A DNA stretch of 64,000 nucleotides from Fuerstiella sp. (GCA_022447225.1 JAKVAZ010000006.1:124001-188000), one strand, 5' to 3'; counted from the first letter of the stretch, positions 35,866 through 45,289 are shown. Notes: a model not told the origin generated them from the sequence alone. Made by a program: numbers and translations.

Positions 35866-36114
35866 CTATGGCGCAGTCGGCAGTTTCAAGGACGACTGAG
35901 CCACAGAGGGATCTCGCGGCATCGCCCTGAAGGCAACTCCGGCAGCGGTTATTAGCTGGACGGGGAGCCTCGACTGCTTGCCCGCCAGGACGATGAGTCT
36001 GAGGATGTCATGGGTTCGGCAAGCGAAGACCGAGTGGTTGTAGCCGGCGTATTTGCGGCGGTTGCAGACGGTCGCGATCCCGGTGATGGATTTGTCGGAA
36101 GGCAGGAACCGCAC
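35866..36114 (-). pseudogene. Possible gene remnant with GC-rich codon use, family unknown
   Basis: An 82-codon minus-strand frame whose middle part (GIATVCNRRKYAGYNHSVFA and onward) uses almost only G or C at third positions, unlike neighbouring genes. It begins without a ribosome-binding site and its ends look ragged, so I read it as a fragment of a transferred gene. The family is not recognised; an overlapping plus-strand frame (36010-36318) is less convincing. It lies in a roughly 1.1-kb patch (35238-36366) with the frameshifted DUF6868 gene and no intact gene. Confidence 0.3.
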
Positions 36115-36366
36115 AAACGGGATCCGAGTCGGGCTCTATGTCGTCAGGGATGCAGAGGCGTACCAGTAACATTCCTGTCGACTCACGCTGAATTTATTCA
36201 GTCGGTATTGAATCTTCAGAATCAGATGCCTAGAAAACCATGGAACGGAATCAGTGCAGTTGAGACTCTTCCGGAGCGCAGGCTGCAGCTGTTAAAAGCA
36301 AATACCTGTGTCTGTTAACAGCACATCCATAACAACCAACAAGGCAATTCACAGGATCCATAATAA

Positions 36367-36744
36367 ATGAGACAGTCATTTCTTGGGACAGTCACGCCCA
36401 TCGCATGTATTGCAGCAGCAGTCATTATCCTTTCCGGTTGCGGGGAAACTTCATCAACTCCGCAAAGCCCCTCACTGATGATTCAACAGTGTCTGGAGTC
36501 CAGCGGCAGCAAACTGGATGAATCTCTTGCATCAGGTGATTTGCTTGCAGCCACCCGGGAGATTGTCCAGGTACTTGACGACTTCGAAGACACGCCCGCG
36601 ATGGCTCCCTATATAGAATTTCACGAGGGGATCGAATTTCTCGAGAACCTGGCCTCAAAGCGAACCTCGGAAGGAGAACTGAAAGAAGTAATCGAGCAGT
36701 TAAAAAATCTCGCGGCAGACCTCCTGTCGAAAAATGCCGCGTAG
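36367..36744 (+). CDS. Small secreted lipoprotein
   Basis: A 125-residue protein with a lipoprotein signal: hydrophobic segment IACIAAAVIILSGC with a lipobox LSGC (residues 22-25), so the mature N-terminal cysteine would be acylated. The mature part is about 100 residues, acidic and helical (LDESLASGDLLAATREIV; GELKEVIEQLKNLAADLL). AGGA lies about 10 bases before the ATG. No family recognised. Codon use is normal for the window, in contrast to the decayed region just upstream. Confidence 0.75.
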   Translation: MRQSFLGTVTPIACIAAAVIILSGCGETSSTPQSPSLMIQQCLESSGSKLDESLASGDLLAATREIVQVLDDFEDTPAMAPYIEFHEGIEFLENLASKRTSEGELKEVIEQLKNLAADLLSKNAA

Positions 36745-37067
36745 CGGTAACACTCATCCTTTTCACGTTTTCCGGCACCGCTCACTCTGCTTTTTACCGT
36801 CCGGTTTGGACGAAAAAATCTCGTATTTCACATAACCACGCTTCCTGTACTGTAACGCAGTGCTAGTGGCTGGTGTACGATTGAAGTTCACAGAGACCGC
36901 CGGGCAACACGTACCGCGAAACCTCTTCCGATTTCCGATTCGTTTTGGAGCTGTGGCAATCGGTGCCGCAGGAGATGTCTACAGAACGCGGCGTATTGCT
37001 TCCGGAGGTCTGACTGCATCTGCGAAAACAACGAATTGTTTATCACGAATTTTGATGAATTCCGGTC
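36745..37067. other. Convergent intergenic region
   Basis: A 323-bp gap between the lipoprotein gene and bioD, which converge here. It contains a palindrome at 36791-36818 (T5, CGTCC, loop, GGACG, A6); the T and A runs flank the wrong sides for a standard terminator on either strand. No gene seen. Confidence 0.4.
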
Positions 37068-37757
37068 TCATTCGAACCATTGCAGAAAATCGACTTCCTG
37101 CGACAGACCGCACACTTCGCCACCATGCTCTACTGTGCACAGTAAAACACCAGGCATCAAACGTTTCAGTTCATCCTTGTTGGTCTGCAGTAAAACCGGA
37201 TCCAGGTCCGGGGAAACTTCGTTCAGCACCACTGCTGAGACCTTGATTCCGCGGGACTCAGCTGCTTCAACGGTTGCCAGTGTCTGATGGATGGTTCCCA
37301 GCCGGTTGGCCGACACGATCACAGTTGGCGATACCAGCCGCTGAGCGAGCTCAGCCACCAGCATTCCGTCAGAAACCGGACTCAACAGACCACCGGCACC
37401 TTCAATCAGCACCAGATCGGCGTCATCTCGCCACGCGTCCAGTCCTGTGACAAGATCATGGTCTGCCAGCACTCTTCCTTCCAGTCTCGCGGCAACGTTC
37501 GGAGCCATCGGAGCCTGGAAACGATGGGCGCAGATGCGATCCATCAGAGTAATGTCCGTGTCATGAACACCGATTGCTGAAGCCAGAGATCGGATATCTT
37601 CCCAAAGGAGTCGTCCGTGCTGGCGAACCGCACCGCTGCACACGGGTTTCCATGCCCCCATACGAAATCCTCTGCGTCTCAACTCTGCAAGGATCTGACA
37701 GGAAACCCAGGTCTTGCCGACGTCAGTATCTGTTCCGGAAACAAACAGTGTCTTCAT
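37068..37757 (-). CDS. bioD: Dethiobiotin synthetase
   Basis: A 229-residue ATP-dependent carboxylase that closes the ureido ring of dethiobiotin from 7,8-diaminopelargonic acid and CO2. The P-loop TDTDVGKTWVS (about 9-19) is canonical, Lys in MGAWKPVCSG (about 37) matches the substrate-binding lysine, and VLIEGAGGLLSPV (about 107-119) is the family's second hallmark. The start is the ATG at 37757 because MKTLFVSGTDTDVG is exactly how the family begins; the frame to 37940 is a spurious extension overlapping the divergent gene region. Other biotin genes are not in the window. Confidence 0.95.
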   Translation of the reverse strand: MKTLFVSGTDTDVGKTWVSCQILAELRRRGFRMGAWKPVCSGAVRQHGRLLWEDIRSLASAIGVHDTDITLMDRICAHRFQAPMAPNVAARLEGRVLADHDLVTGLDAWRDDADLVLIEGAGGLLSPVSDGMLVAELAQRLVSPTVIVSANRLGTIHQTLATVEAAESRGIKVSAVVLNEVSPDLDPVLLQTNKDELKRLMPGVLLCTVEHGGEVCGLSQEVDFLQWFE

Positions 37758-37916
37758 GTTGGCCCACTGGCATTTGTGCGACTTAACTTGAATCACTCTG
37801 TGCAAGTTACCCTGAACCGAAAGGAAATTGCCATGTATTTTCGCTAGTCTATCGGAAATGGAAACTTCTGAGACCCTTGGTGAGTTTTTCCGTCTGAAAG
37901 CGCCGGATTCACTCTC

Positions 37917-39236
37917 ATGTGGCAGGTACTGATGAGTCACCTTGTTGAATCAGCCCCGATCTGGCTCCCTCGGACAGGTGCCATGGTCCTGCTGATACTG
38001 TTCTCCGCATTTTTTTCTTCGAGTGAGACGGCCTGTTTTTTTTTGTCACGTGATCAAATCGGCCGATTTTCCGCGGGAAACAACCGCGAAAAAATTCTGG
38101 CATCGCTCATGGGCAATCCGGATCGACTGCTGACCGGTGTGCTGTTCTGGAATCTGGTCATCAACCTGACATATTTTGCGGTTGGCATTGCTCTGGTCCG
38201 ACGACTGACACTGGCCGGTTATCCAGCGATTGCTGCTGCCGCCGGTGTTCTGAATCTGCTGGGTATGATTATCTTTGGTGAAGTCCTCCCCAAGAGTGTG
38301 GCCGTTGTGCGAGGGCAGGCTCTGGCCCGGGCTGCCGCCTGGCCGCTGGCGACGGCACTGTTCATACTGGATCCGCTGATTCCCCTGTTAAGCCGAATGG
38401 CCCGGATCCTGCGCCGCACGTTCTGGCCGGATGTAAAACAGGAAGCTCAGTTGAATCCCGCCGATCTGGAACGAGCACTGGACACGTCAGCAGCACTCGG
38501 TCGGGACATGCTTCAGGAAGAACAGCATGTGATGCACAATGTGCTGGATCTGAACGAAATGCAGGCCGAAGAGGTCATGTGTCCTCGCAGACACTGCCTT
38601 TCCGTTCCACCGGACGGACGGCTGAATTCAACGAATCTTCCGAATGTGCGACATGTGGATTTCCTGCTCGTCCAGGACAGCAAAGACAGCGAAATTTACG
38701 GCGTCCTTCCTCTTGACCATCTCCACACAGCTACGGATCAGACGTATGCCGAACTGGCTGAACCTGTCGTGTTCGTTCCGTGGTGTGCCAGTCTGGCTCA
38801 GGTACTGACCCAGCTTGAAGGACGTAACCGCGAAGTTGCAGTGGTTGTCCACGAACATGGTGAAATGGTAGGCATCCTGCCCTATGAGGACCTGATTGCC
38901 AGCGTGCTTAGTGAGTCGCCCAGCCGCACCAAGCGTATTTTACGTCGCGAGCCACTGATTGAAGTCGATTCCAATCATTACCATGCTGAAGGACTGGTGA
39001 CGCTGAGATATCTGGCCCGACGTCTGAGGGTCACACTGACGGCACATGATGAATCGCTGTACACCCTCGCCGGCTTATTCCAGGATCGACTGGAACGAAT
39101 TCCTTTGCGGGGAGACCAGTTCGAATGGCACGGCTGGGTTTTTACTGCAATCGACGTGACCGACCGGGGTCTGGTGAGAGTTCTTGCAGAACCCGCAGAA
39201 TTGCCGGGGCCGGCCCAGGAGGTCTCTGAACGATGA
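37917..39236 (+). CDS. CNNM/CorC-type transporter-associated protein (DUF21, CBS, CorC_HlyC)
   Basis: A 439-residue membrane protein with an N-terminal DUF21/CNNM transmembrane domain (LILFSAFFSSSETACFFLS, about 26-44; IFGEVLPKSVAVVRGQ near 120), a CBS-pair region (EVMCPRRHCLSVPP, GILPYEDLIASVL) and a C-terminal CorC_HlyC domain (EGLVTLRYLARRL). CNNM-type proteins take part in Mg2+ or divalent cation export. AGG precedes the second ATG (37932) better than the first, so the protein may be five residues shorter. Its stop overlaps the next gene, another CNNM protein, by 4 bases (ATGA). Confidence 0.9.
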   Translation: MWQVLMSHLVESAPIWLPRTGAMVLLILFSAFFSSSETACFFLSRDQIGRFSAGNNREKILASLMGNPDRLLTGVLFWNLVINLTYFAVGIALVRRLTLAGYPAIAAAAGVLNLLGMIIFGEVLPKSVAVVRGQALARAAAWPLATALFILDPLIPLLSRMARILRRTFWPDVKQEAQLNPADLERALDTSAALGRDMLQEEQHVMHNVLDLNEMQAEEVMCPRRHCLSVPPDGRLNSTNLPNVRHVDFLLVQDSKDSEIYGVLPLDHLHTATDQTYAELAEPVVFVPWCASLAQVLTQLEGRNREVAVVVHEHGEMVGILPYEDLIASVLSESPSRTKRILRREPLIEVDSNHYHAEGLVTLRYLARRLRVTLTAHDESLYTLAGLFQDRLERIPLRGDQFEWHGWVFTAIDVTDRGLVRVLAEPAELPGPAQEVSER

Positions 39237-40240
39237 TCACGGTACTGATACTTTCCGTGTCGTTTGCACTGTTTCTGACCGGAATGCAGCTGTCGGCATT
39301 CTTCAGCGGGTCGGAAACCGGCTTCTACCGTGTGAGCCGCCTGCAACTGACACTGCAGGAGCAACAGGGCGACGAAGCTTCGCGTCATCTGGTCGAGTTC
39401 GTCCGTCACCCGGAACGCTTCGTAGGTACCACACTGGTTGGAAACAATGTGGCCAACTATCTGACCACACTGGCCATCGGACTTTTTGTTGCTGAAGCCA
39501 GCGGTTATCCCGGTCCGTCAGGATCCACTGAACTCACCGCAACTCTAATCCTGGCCCCCATCGTGTTTGTCTTCGGTGAGCTGATACCGAAAAGTCTGTA
39601 CTATCGTTCGCCGCTGTCACTGCTGCGCCGCAGAAGTTCGATCTTTCGGTTCTTCTATTATCTGTTCCTCCCGCTGAGTTTCCCGCTCACACTGATCGCT
39701 CGCGCCGTTTCCAGATTCACAGGACAGGAAACCCCTTCAGTCGACACGATGTTTGGGCGAACCCGGATGTTTGGACTGATTGCCAGTGGAGAGCGTGACG
39801 GAATATTAACACAGGTTCAGCGGCGCATGGCAGACAACCTCATCCACACCGAAGAATTGACACTGGCTGAACTCATGGAATCACCTGGTCAGATTCCAAG
39901 GGTTAGGCAGTCCGCGGGTCTGGAGACGGTGCTCGGTGTGGCAGCGGCGTCCGGCAGCGCTTGGGTCTTCCTCGAGCGTGAGCAACAGGAAGTCACCGGT
40001 GTAGTTCGTGTTTCCACGCTGATGTTGTCCCGATTCTCTCCTGCCGCAGTATCGGAACCTTTGCCACAGTTCAGCCAGGAAACACATCCACTGGTGGCAC
40101 TTTCTGAATTATTCCGACAGCACGCACAGTTTGGGATCGTACGGGATCATGGTATCACCGTGGGAGTAATCCGTCGCAGTATCCTGAGCAGTCAGCTGTT
40201 AATGTCCCGAAAGGCCCCTGCGGTACCAACGACGGCATAG
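39233..40240 (+). CDS. CNNM domain protein, second copy
   Basis: A 335-residue paralogue of the preceding gene: DUF21 transmembrane domain (LSAFFSGSETGFYRVSRLQL, about 21-40; VFGELIPKSLYYRS near 116), followed by a shorter CBS-like region; the CorC_HlyC domain appears absent. The ATG overlaps the upstream stop (ATGA, 39233-39236). The arrangement of two unequal CNNM proteins in an operon is seen in several bacterial groups and suggests a heterodimer. The next gene starts 2 bp after its stop. Confidence 0.9.
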   Translation: MITVLILSVSFALFLTGMQLSAFFSGSETGFYRVSRLQLTLQEQQGDEASRHLVEFVRHPERFVGTTLVGNNVANYLTTLAIGLFVAEASGYPGPSGSTELTATLILAPIVFVFGELIPKSLYYRSPLSLLRRRSSIFRFFYYLFLPLSFPLTLIARAVSRFTGQETPSVDTMFGRTRMFGLIASGERDGILTQVQRRMADNLIHTEELTLAELMESPGQIPRVRQSAGLETVLGVAAASGSAWVFLEREQQEVTGVVRVSTLMLSRFSPAAVSEPLPQFSQETHPLVALSELFRQHAQFGIVRDHGITVGVIRRSILSSQLLMSRKAPAVPTTA

Positions 40241-40242
40241 GA

Positions 40243-41445
40243 ATGACAGCACACCGCATCAACGTCATTTTCCGCACGGCCATCGTGGCGGAGCTGGTGC
40301 TGATTGCCACGACCTGGCGTCTATGGCTTTGTGCTGCAGAATTCCCTGTTGTCCCGCTTTTTGGCATCTTTCTCCAGATACCGCTGATGCTGGTTCGACT
40401 CGTTTCGCTGACATTTGTTGCCGCTTTACTGGTGGCTGCCTTCACCGGCCGTGGAAAACGTTTGATGCCCGGACGACGTATCTCGGCCGTGAGCCTCCTG
40501 CTGGCAGGTCTGGCCGTCTGCTGCAATCAGCATTGCCTGCAGCCGTGGCACTGGTTGTTTATGCTCACCATGTCTTTCCGCATGATTCTGTCGAACGACG
40601 ACGTGCTGAACGTACTCCGGCGGCTGTTGCCGTGCATTTACGTCTTCGCCGCTGTCTCTCGTTTCGGACCGAACATCGATTCCGGAATGAGCCGCAGCGT
40701 CGTCACTGTACTGCTGGAATCTGCGGATCTCACACATCTGACCGCATCGGAAGAAACAATGTTCTGGGCCTGTCTGCTAAGCACAATGCTTGAGCTGTCT
40801 GCCGGGCTGTTGTTGTGGATATCACGGACCCAGTCCGTGGGCAGGGGACTCGCTGTCGCCATGCATCTGATCCTGATCACAGCTCTGGGTCCCTGGGGAC
40901 TCAACCAGCATCCGGCTGTTATCATCTGGAACGCGTTCCTGGCCTTATGGGTTATTTTTCTGTTTCCTGTGCCGTTCATGCATCAGAAATCTCCATCGGC
41001 TTCGGTCACTGCAGCTGCCGGATTGTGTATAACATGGTCAACACTTGCGCTGTTCGGTGTCACCGACAGCTGGACCGGCTGGCAACTGTATTCCCCTCGT
41101 CCGGAAACACTTCATCTCCGGATCCACTCCGCTGCTGCCGCTGAACTGCCTGCGTCAGTGGCTCCGTTTGTATCTGATTCAACGCCCCTGGACGAATGGC
41201 ACACGGTACGTCTGGATCGCTGGAGCCTGGCCGCCGCCGGCGTGCCAATCTATCCGCAGGCGAGATTTCAGCTGGCCGTGGCCGGAAGATTGATCAGAGA
41301 CATGGACAGTAGTCAACACGTCAGAATCGGGCTGAATGTGCCGGACCCGATAAGGTGGTGGCGTCGAACCACCGTCTCACTGTCCGGAAAACCAGCCATC
41401 AAAGAAGCCACACAGACCTGCCGGCTCAATGCCACTGCCCGCTGA
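40243..41445 (+). CDS. Multi-pass membrane protein, unknown family
   Basis: A 400-residue protein with about seven to eight hydrophobic helices in residues 1-265 and a soluble C-terminus. Its first helices resemble HTTM/VKGC-like or MauE-like membrane domains only loosely (LVSLTFVAALLVAAF, GLCITWSTLALFG); a MHLILITALGPWGLNQHP motif near 205 is distinctive. The soluble C-terminal 130 residues contain W/Y-rich strands. It starts two bases after the second CNNM gene (translational coupling), so it probably acts with the CNNM pair. No reliable family assignment. Confidence 0.75.
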   Translation: MTAHRINVIFRTAIVAELVLIATTWRLWLCAAEFPVVPLFGIFLQIPLMLVRLVSLTFVAALLVAAFTGRGKRLMPGRRISAVSLLLAGLAVCCNQHCLQPWHWLFMLTMSFRMILSNDDVLNVLRRLLPCIYVFAAVSRFGPNIDSGMSRSVVTVLLESADLTHLTASEETMFWACLLSTMLELSAGLLLWISRTQSVGRGLAVAMHLILITALGPWGLNQHPAVIIWNAFLALWVIFLFPVPFMHQKSPSASVTAAAGLCITWSTLALFGVTDSWTGWQLYSPRPETLHLRIHSAAAAELPASVAPFVSDSTPLDEWHTVRLDRWSLAAAGVPIYPQARFQLAVAGRLIRDMDSSQHVRIGLNVPDPIRWWRRTTVSLSGKPAIKEATQTCRLNATAR

Positions 41446-41532
41446 TCAAGATGACAGTGTGGTACCGTGTAACGAAAAAACATGGCTGCGAAATACCGGC
41501 TGCGCCCGACTGTTCCAAAGGGCCGCGGCAGA

Positions 41533-42312
41533 TCAATGATTGAACTCCGGTCGTCGGTCGCCAAGTTGTTCTTTCATTCGCGCAACGATGCTGCTGTGCA
41601 TCTGACTCACCCGGGACTCAGACAGTCCCAGGGTGGTTCCGATTTCCTTCATTGTCAGTTCTTCGTAGTAATACAAAATGATGATCAGTCGTTCATTACG
41701 ATTGAGTCCCCGGGTGACCAGTTTCATGACATCCAGTTTCTGGATGCCGTTTGTCGGATCTTCACCCTTCGCATCTTCCAGCACGTCAACTTCGCGGACA
41801 TCTTTGTAGCCGTCAGTTTCGTACCACTTCTTGTTCAGGCTGACCAGGTTCACTGCGCTGGCTTCAGCCTTAAGTTTTTCAAACTCCTGGATGGGAAGAC
41901 CCATTTCCCCGGCGATTTCGACATCCGTTGGTGGACGGCCGACCCTGGCAACAACCGATTTCCGAGCGGCCTCCAGCTTGCTGGCTTTGCTGCGTACAAG
42001 ACGAGGAACCCAGTCCATGGTTCGCAGTTCGTCCAGCATGGCCCCGCGAATACGTGGCACGCAGTAGGTTTCGAATTTAACGCCACGTTCCATATCATAG
42101 GCTTCGATGGCATCCATAAGACCAAAGACACCAGCAGACATCAGATCGTTAAGATCCACACCTTCCGGCAGTTTGGCCCACACGCGTTCTGCATTGTATT
42201 TCACAAGTGGCAGATACCGTTCCATCAGCCGGTTCCGCAAGGCTTGATTGCGCATGTCCTTTTTGAATTCTATCCAGACATGCACTATATCTTCACTGAG
42301 CTTGCTGGTCAT
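41533..42312 (-). CDS. FliA/WhiG-family RNA polymerase sigma factor
   Basis: A 259-residue sigma-70 family factor of the FliA/WhiG type. Region 2 (RYLPLVKYNAERV, LNDLMSAGVFGLMDAIEAYD, FETYCVPRIRGAMLDELR) and the PRLVRSKASKLEAA segment followed by RPPTDVEIAGEMG in region 3 are typical, and region 4 ends with ELTMKEIGTTLGLSESRVSQ, a clear helix-turn-helix. GGAGG precedes the ATG by 5 bases, the strongest ribosome-binding site in this part. In motile bacteria the family drives flagellar genes; no flagellar gene is in the window, so the regulon is undetermined. Confidence 0.93.
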   Translation of the reverse strand: MTSKLSEDIVHVWIEFKKDMRNQALRNRLMERYLPLVKYNAERVWAKLPEGVDLNDLMSAGVFGLMDAIEAYDMERGVKFETYCVPRIRGAMLDELRTMDWVPRLVRSKASKLEAARKSVVARVGRPPTDVEIAGEMGLPIQEFEKLKAEASAVNLVSLNKKWYETDGYKDVREVDVLEDAKGEDPTNGIQKLDVMKLVTRGLNRNERLIIILYYYEELTMKEIGTTLGLSESRVSQMHSSIVARMKEQLGDRRPEFNH

Positions 42313-43232
42313 TCAATCCTCCATAACGAACATCGCACCGGAAACGGGTGCCACCTGGTATCCGATAGTTTCGGAACCCTTACGGCCTCCAATCCAGTAA
42401 AACCGGTTCAACACACCGGCTCACCGGATTCATCTACACAGTCCTGTGGGGACTGATCTGAGACAGATGGTTTCGAGTGCTGCTCTTCTCTCCCGCGATC
42501 AATATTCAACTTCTGTCACATCACCGGGTGGAACCGGTAGAATTTTTCAATCCGGTTTCACCCGAAAATCATTTGATACAGGCCCGCATTTCTGCACTAC
42601 CTGTACCGCTCACCGGCAGTCACCGGACCGTCACTTTTCATGACGGTCCCCGCATGGTGGTACCAGCGATTTCACGGTTGATAATTGAGCAGCTTTGGAG
42701 TTGTCCAGAGGGATGGAAGACCGAAAAACGGAGTTTCTTAGTCCAGGCCATTTGTTCGGCAGAAACAACCGAATTTGTTTCAACTCGTCGGCAGTTTCAT
42801 CCTGCACACTCCCAATGCGTCGCCGATACAAAAGTCAAGTCGCACAAATTGCAGAATCAGGATCAACCCGATCCGGAATGAACCACAACCGAACGCTGGC
42901 GACAGGGCACAAAAAACACGCTGCACCTCAAACCGCGACTCCAACGTCTAAAATGGCTTCGGTTGCAGTCGCCATGATCAGAATCCACTAACTGTTCTGT
43001 AAAACGGCAGAATCTGCTCAATACGGGAACCTTCGCTGAGACCACACACCGAATGACCCGGACAAAGTTCAGCGATTCGGCCCGATCAGGAAGAATGGAC
43101 ACAGGTAACTCTGCGGTTTTCACAAAAACCCAAATACCAGGGGCAAGTCGGTATTTGACGGCAAACATTCCTGATATTTTGTTAAATGGGGTTAGTCTGC
43201 GGGGTCAGTGGAATTAGCGTCTCCGACGGACG
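42313..43232. other. Long divergent intergenic region, no recognisable gene
   Basis: A 920-bp gap between the sigma factor and the KAS III-like gene. A perfect inverted repeat lies at 42625-42649. A TTGACG at 43155-43160 could be a -35 element for the KAS III-like gene, without a good -10. Plus-strand frames such as 42477-42881 give repeated Gln/Ser/His translations and match no family. Confidence 0.5.
42625..42649. repeat. Perfect 9-bp inverted repeat
   Basis: Arms GGACCGTCA (42625-42633) and TGACGGTCC (42641-42649) with a 7-base loop CTTTTCA. No T run follows on either strand. It may be an operator or a small hairpin. Confidence 0.5.
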
Positions 43233-44414
43233 ATGTGTTTTGGAGCTATGCTCAAAGGATTAACAGTGGGTGAATTTGCTGGGGTCGGTTCGGGAAATTT
43301 GGGTATTTCCACAATCGCCGATGTCTACGATCAGCATGATCTGTTCGATCTGCTGGACGACGAGGCTGTGCTTGAGTTGTCTCGACAAGGCGGCTCGGCC
43401 GGCTTTGCAAGTCTGTCGAGTATCAGAAAATCCACGGGGATCCGTACCCGCCGAATTTTGCGGGAGGGCGTCTCCGCCGGGGATTTGGCGGTACGACTTT
43501 GCGAACGCCTCGAATGTGAATCCGAAACAGATCTCCGTGACTGTCATGCGATCCTGCTTTGCCATTCGCATACCGACCACAGTGCCTGCCATCGACTCGC
43601 CCAATCAATGGAATCTTCCCTGGGCCTGCCGAAAGGTTTGATCACCCCGTTTAACTATGGCTGCACTGGATTCCTGAAACTGCTGCAGGAAGCAAGTATT
43701 GAATCTGATCACATGCCACCCGGAGCAAAGATCGCTGTGCTGTCGATTGAAACCCCGGAGTTCTGGCACGACGGATCTGATCGCTTATTTTGTGGTCTGA
43801 TTTCCGCAGGGGCTGTTGGCGCGATCATGGAACACGGTGGCGGAATGCCGCTCGATCTGATCTCTGCGGATGACTTTCTTATTCCGCAAAATCGACGTCC
43901 TAATCCGGATCCGCTGTTCCGGACCGAACGGTCAGATGTCTTCACTTTCCGCGGCGCACCTGTTCGGCGCGCCGTGATGAGGATGAATCCGGAATCTGTG
44001 TTCATCAATGCGATTGAATTGATGCTGTCCAACCTTCGTGCAGCGATGGATTCGTTCGAACCTCAACCACACGAACGCGTTGTGGTTATCCCTCATCAGC
44101 CAAGTGCTAAACTGCTGAAAGCGCTCGTTGCTACAGGTCAGCCCGAGTTTCCTGAGGTGGAATTCCTTAATAATCTTTCAGGATACGGAAACGTGATCTC
44201 AGCGTCCGTCCCTACGGTTCTTTCCCGTCTGGACGAAGTCCTGGCTCAAAACGGAAGAGCACCGATGAACGATGGAGATCATCTGATTCTACTGGCAGCC
44301 GGAATCTGCATGACGCATATTGCTGACCAAATGTCGGCAGGTTTTGCGCATATCCGCTGGGCTTCGGTTTCCTCAGCCATTGAGCTCGAATCCGGCGTGA
44401 TCCCACACGTCTGA
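43233..44414 (+). CDS. 3-oxoacyl-ACP synthase III-like thiolase-fold enzyme
   Basis: A 393-residue thiolase-fold condensing enzyme of the KAS III/FabH type. The Cys-His-Asn triad is intact: Cys144 in FNYGCTGFLK, His288 in VVIPHQPSAK and Asn320 in SGYGNVISAS. It is about 60 residues longer than housekeeping FabH, with a longer lead-in region (FADLSSIRKSTGIRTRRI-like) and an insert near 205-245. The start is uncertain (ATG at 43233 or 43248). No other fatty-acid or polyketide gene is adjacent, so it may build a specialised lipid or aromatic-type product, not the main fatty acids. Confidence 0.82.
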   Translation: MCFGAMLKGLTVGEFAGVGSGNLGISTIADVYDQHDLFDLLDDEAVLELSRQGGSAGFASLSSIRKSTGIRTRRILREGVSAGDLAVRLCERLECESETDLRDCHAILLCHSHTDHSACHRLAQSMESSLGLPKGLITPFNYGCTGFLKLLQEASIESDHMPPGAKIAVLSIETPEFWHDGSDRLFCGLISAGAVGAIMEHGGGMPLDLISADDFLIPQNRRPNPDPLFRTERSDVFTFRGAPVRRAVMRMNPESVFINAIELMLSNLRAAMDSFEPQPHERVVVIPHQPSAKLLKALVATGQPEFPEVEFLNNLSGYGNVISASVPTVLSRLDEVLAQNGRAPMNDGDHLILLAAGICMTHIADQMSAGFAHIRWASVSSAIELESGVIPHV

Positions 44415-44518
44415 GGTTCCGCCTGAACGTTGTTCCCTAGGCGTTTGAGACTGATCAGGAATGCAAGTGCTGCGGTTCACAGGGTCGCGCACAGGCAGGA
44501 ATCCTCCAAACCGGCGAA

Positions 44519-45274
44519 TCAGGTCGCTTGCCCGGAAACCCGGGTAAGAACGGCGACGTGACACTGCTTCACACCGGACTGATTCAAAATGCGCACGGCT
44601 TCATCACAGGTCGCTCCTGTGGTCAACACGTCATCTACCAGCAGAATTCGCCTGCCGTCTACAAGGTGTGAGTCCTGAATTCGGAACGAGTCACGCTGAC
44701 TCGCCTGCCGACCGGAAACAGTCGCTCGTTTCTGAAGCGGGGTACCTCTTGACCTTCCCAGCACATTGACGTCCACCGGTCGTTTCAGGGCTTTGCCAAT
44801 CTCCGTTGCCAATAAAGCTGCAGGATTGAAATTACGTATGATTCGCCGGTGCCAGATCTGAGGTATCGGAATGATACGATCAATGCCCAGAGCCTGAAGT
44901 TCCCGGGCACGAACATCAACAAACACTTTTGCCAGCGTCCGGATACTGTTGGAGGAAAATGACCATTTTCCGGACAGCAGCAGCGTCTGTAGAGCTCCCT
45001 CGTACATGGCCAGACACGTTACCGATTTGAAACGGAAACGTCGTCCGCGACAGTGGGGACATTTCCCGGCCGGATCGGCGTGGGGCCCCAGAGATGCACC
45101 ACAGTTTGCACAGGTAACAACCCGCGGTGGATTCAGAAGCTCAAGACAATCAACACAGATCGTCGCCGGTACGTGGTCCGGATTGATATCAGTCACTGTC
45201 TGACAAAGCAGACATTCTGACGGCAGCAGCCATTCAAGAAAGTCCCGGGATGTCCGTCGAAGCAGGGGTCGCAC
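44519..45274 (-). CDS. ComF family phosphoribosyltransferase-like protein
   Basis: A 251-residue ComF family protein: an N-terminal zinc-finger region with four Cys pairs (CLLC, CVDC, CANC, CPHC within residues 19-70) followed by a phosphoribosyltransferase-type domain containing the PRPP loop ILLVDDVLTTGATCDEA (about 211-227). In Bacillus and others ComF assists DNA uptake for transformation; outside those groups the role is open. The start is a GTG with AAGGA upstream, 15 bp after the ThiE fusion stop on the same strand, so the two may be cotranscribed. Confidence 0.9.
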   Translation of the reverse strand: MRPLLRRTSRDFLEWLLPSECLLCQTVTDINPDHVPATICVDCLELLNPPRVVTCANCGASLGPHADPAGKCPHCRGRRFRFKSVTCLAMYEGALQTLLLSGKWSFSSNSIRTLAKVFVDVRARELQALGIDRIIPIPQIWHRRIIRNFNPAALLATEIGKALKRPVDVNVLGRSRGTPLQKRATVSGRQASQRDSFRIQDSHLVDGRRILLVDDVLTTGATCDEAVRILNQSGVKQCHVAVLTRVSGQAT

Positions 45275-45289
45275 AACTGCTAATGTCCT

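Noticed and set aside
35866-36318. Transposase remnant in the decayed patch
   Set aside because: No DDE or recombinase motif and no terminal inverted repeats could be found; recorded only as an unidentified gene remnant.
36791-36818. Palindrome with T run and A run between the lipoprotein gene and bioD
   Set aside because: The runs are on the wrong sides for an intrinsic terminator on either strand; kept only as an observation.
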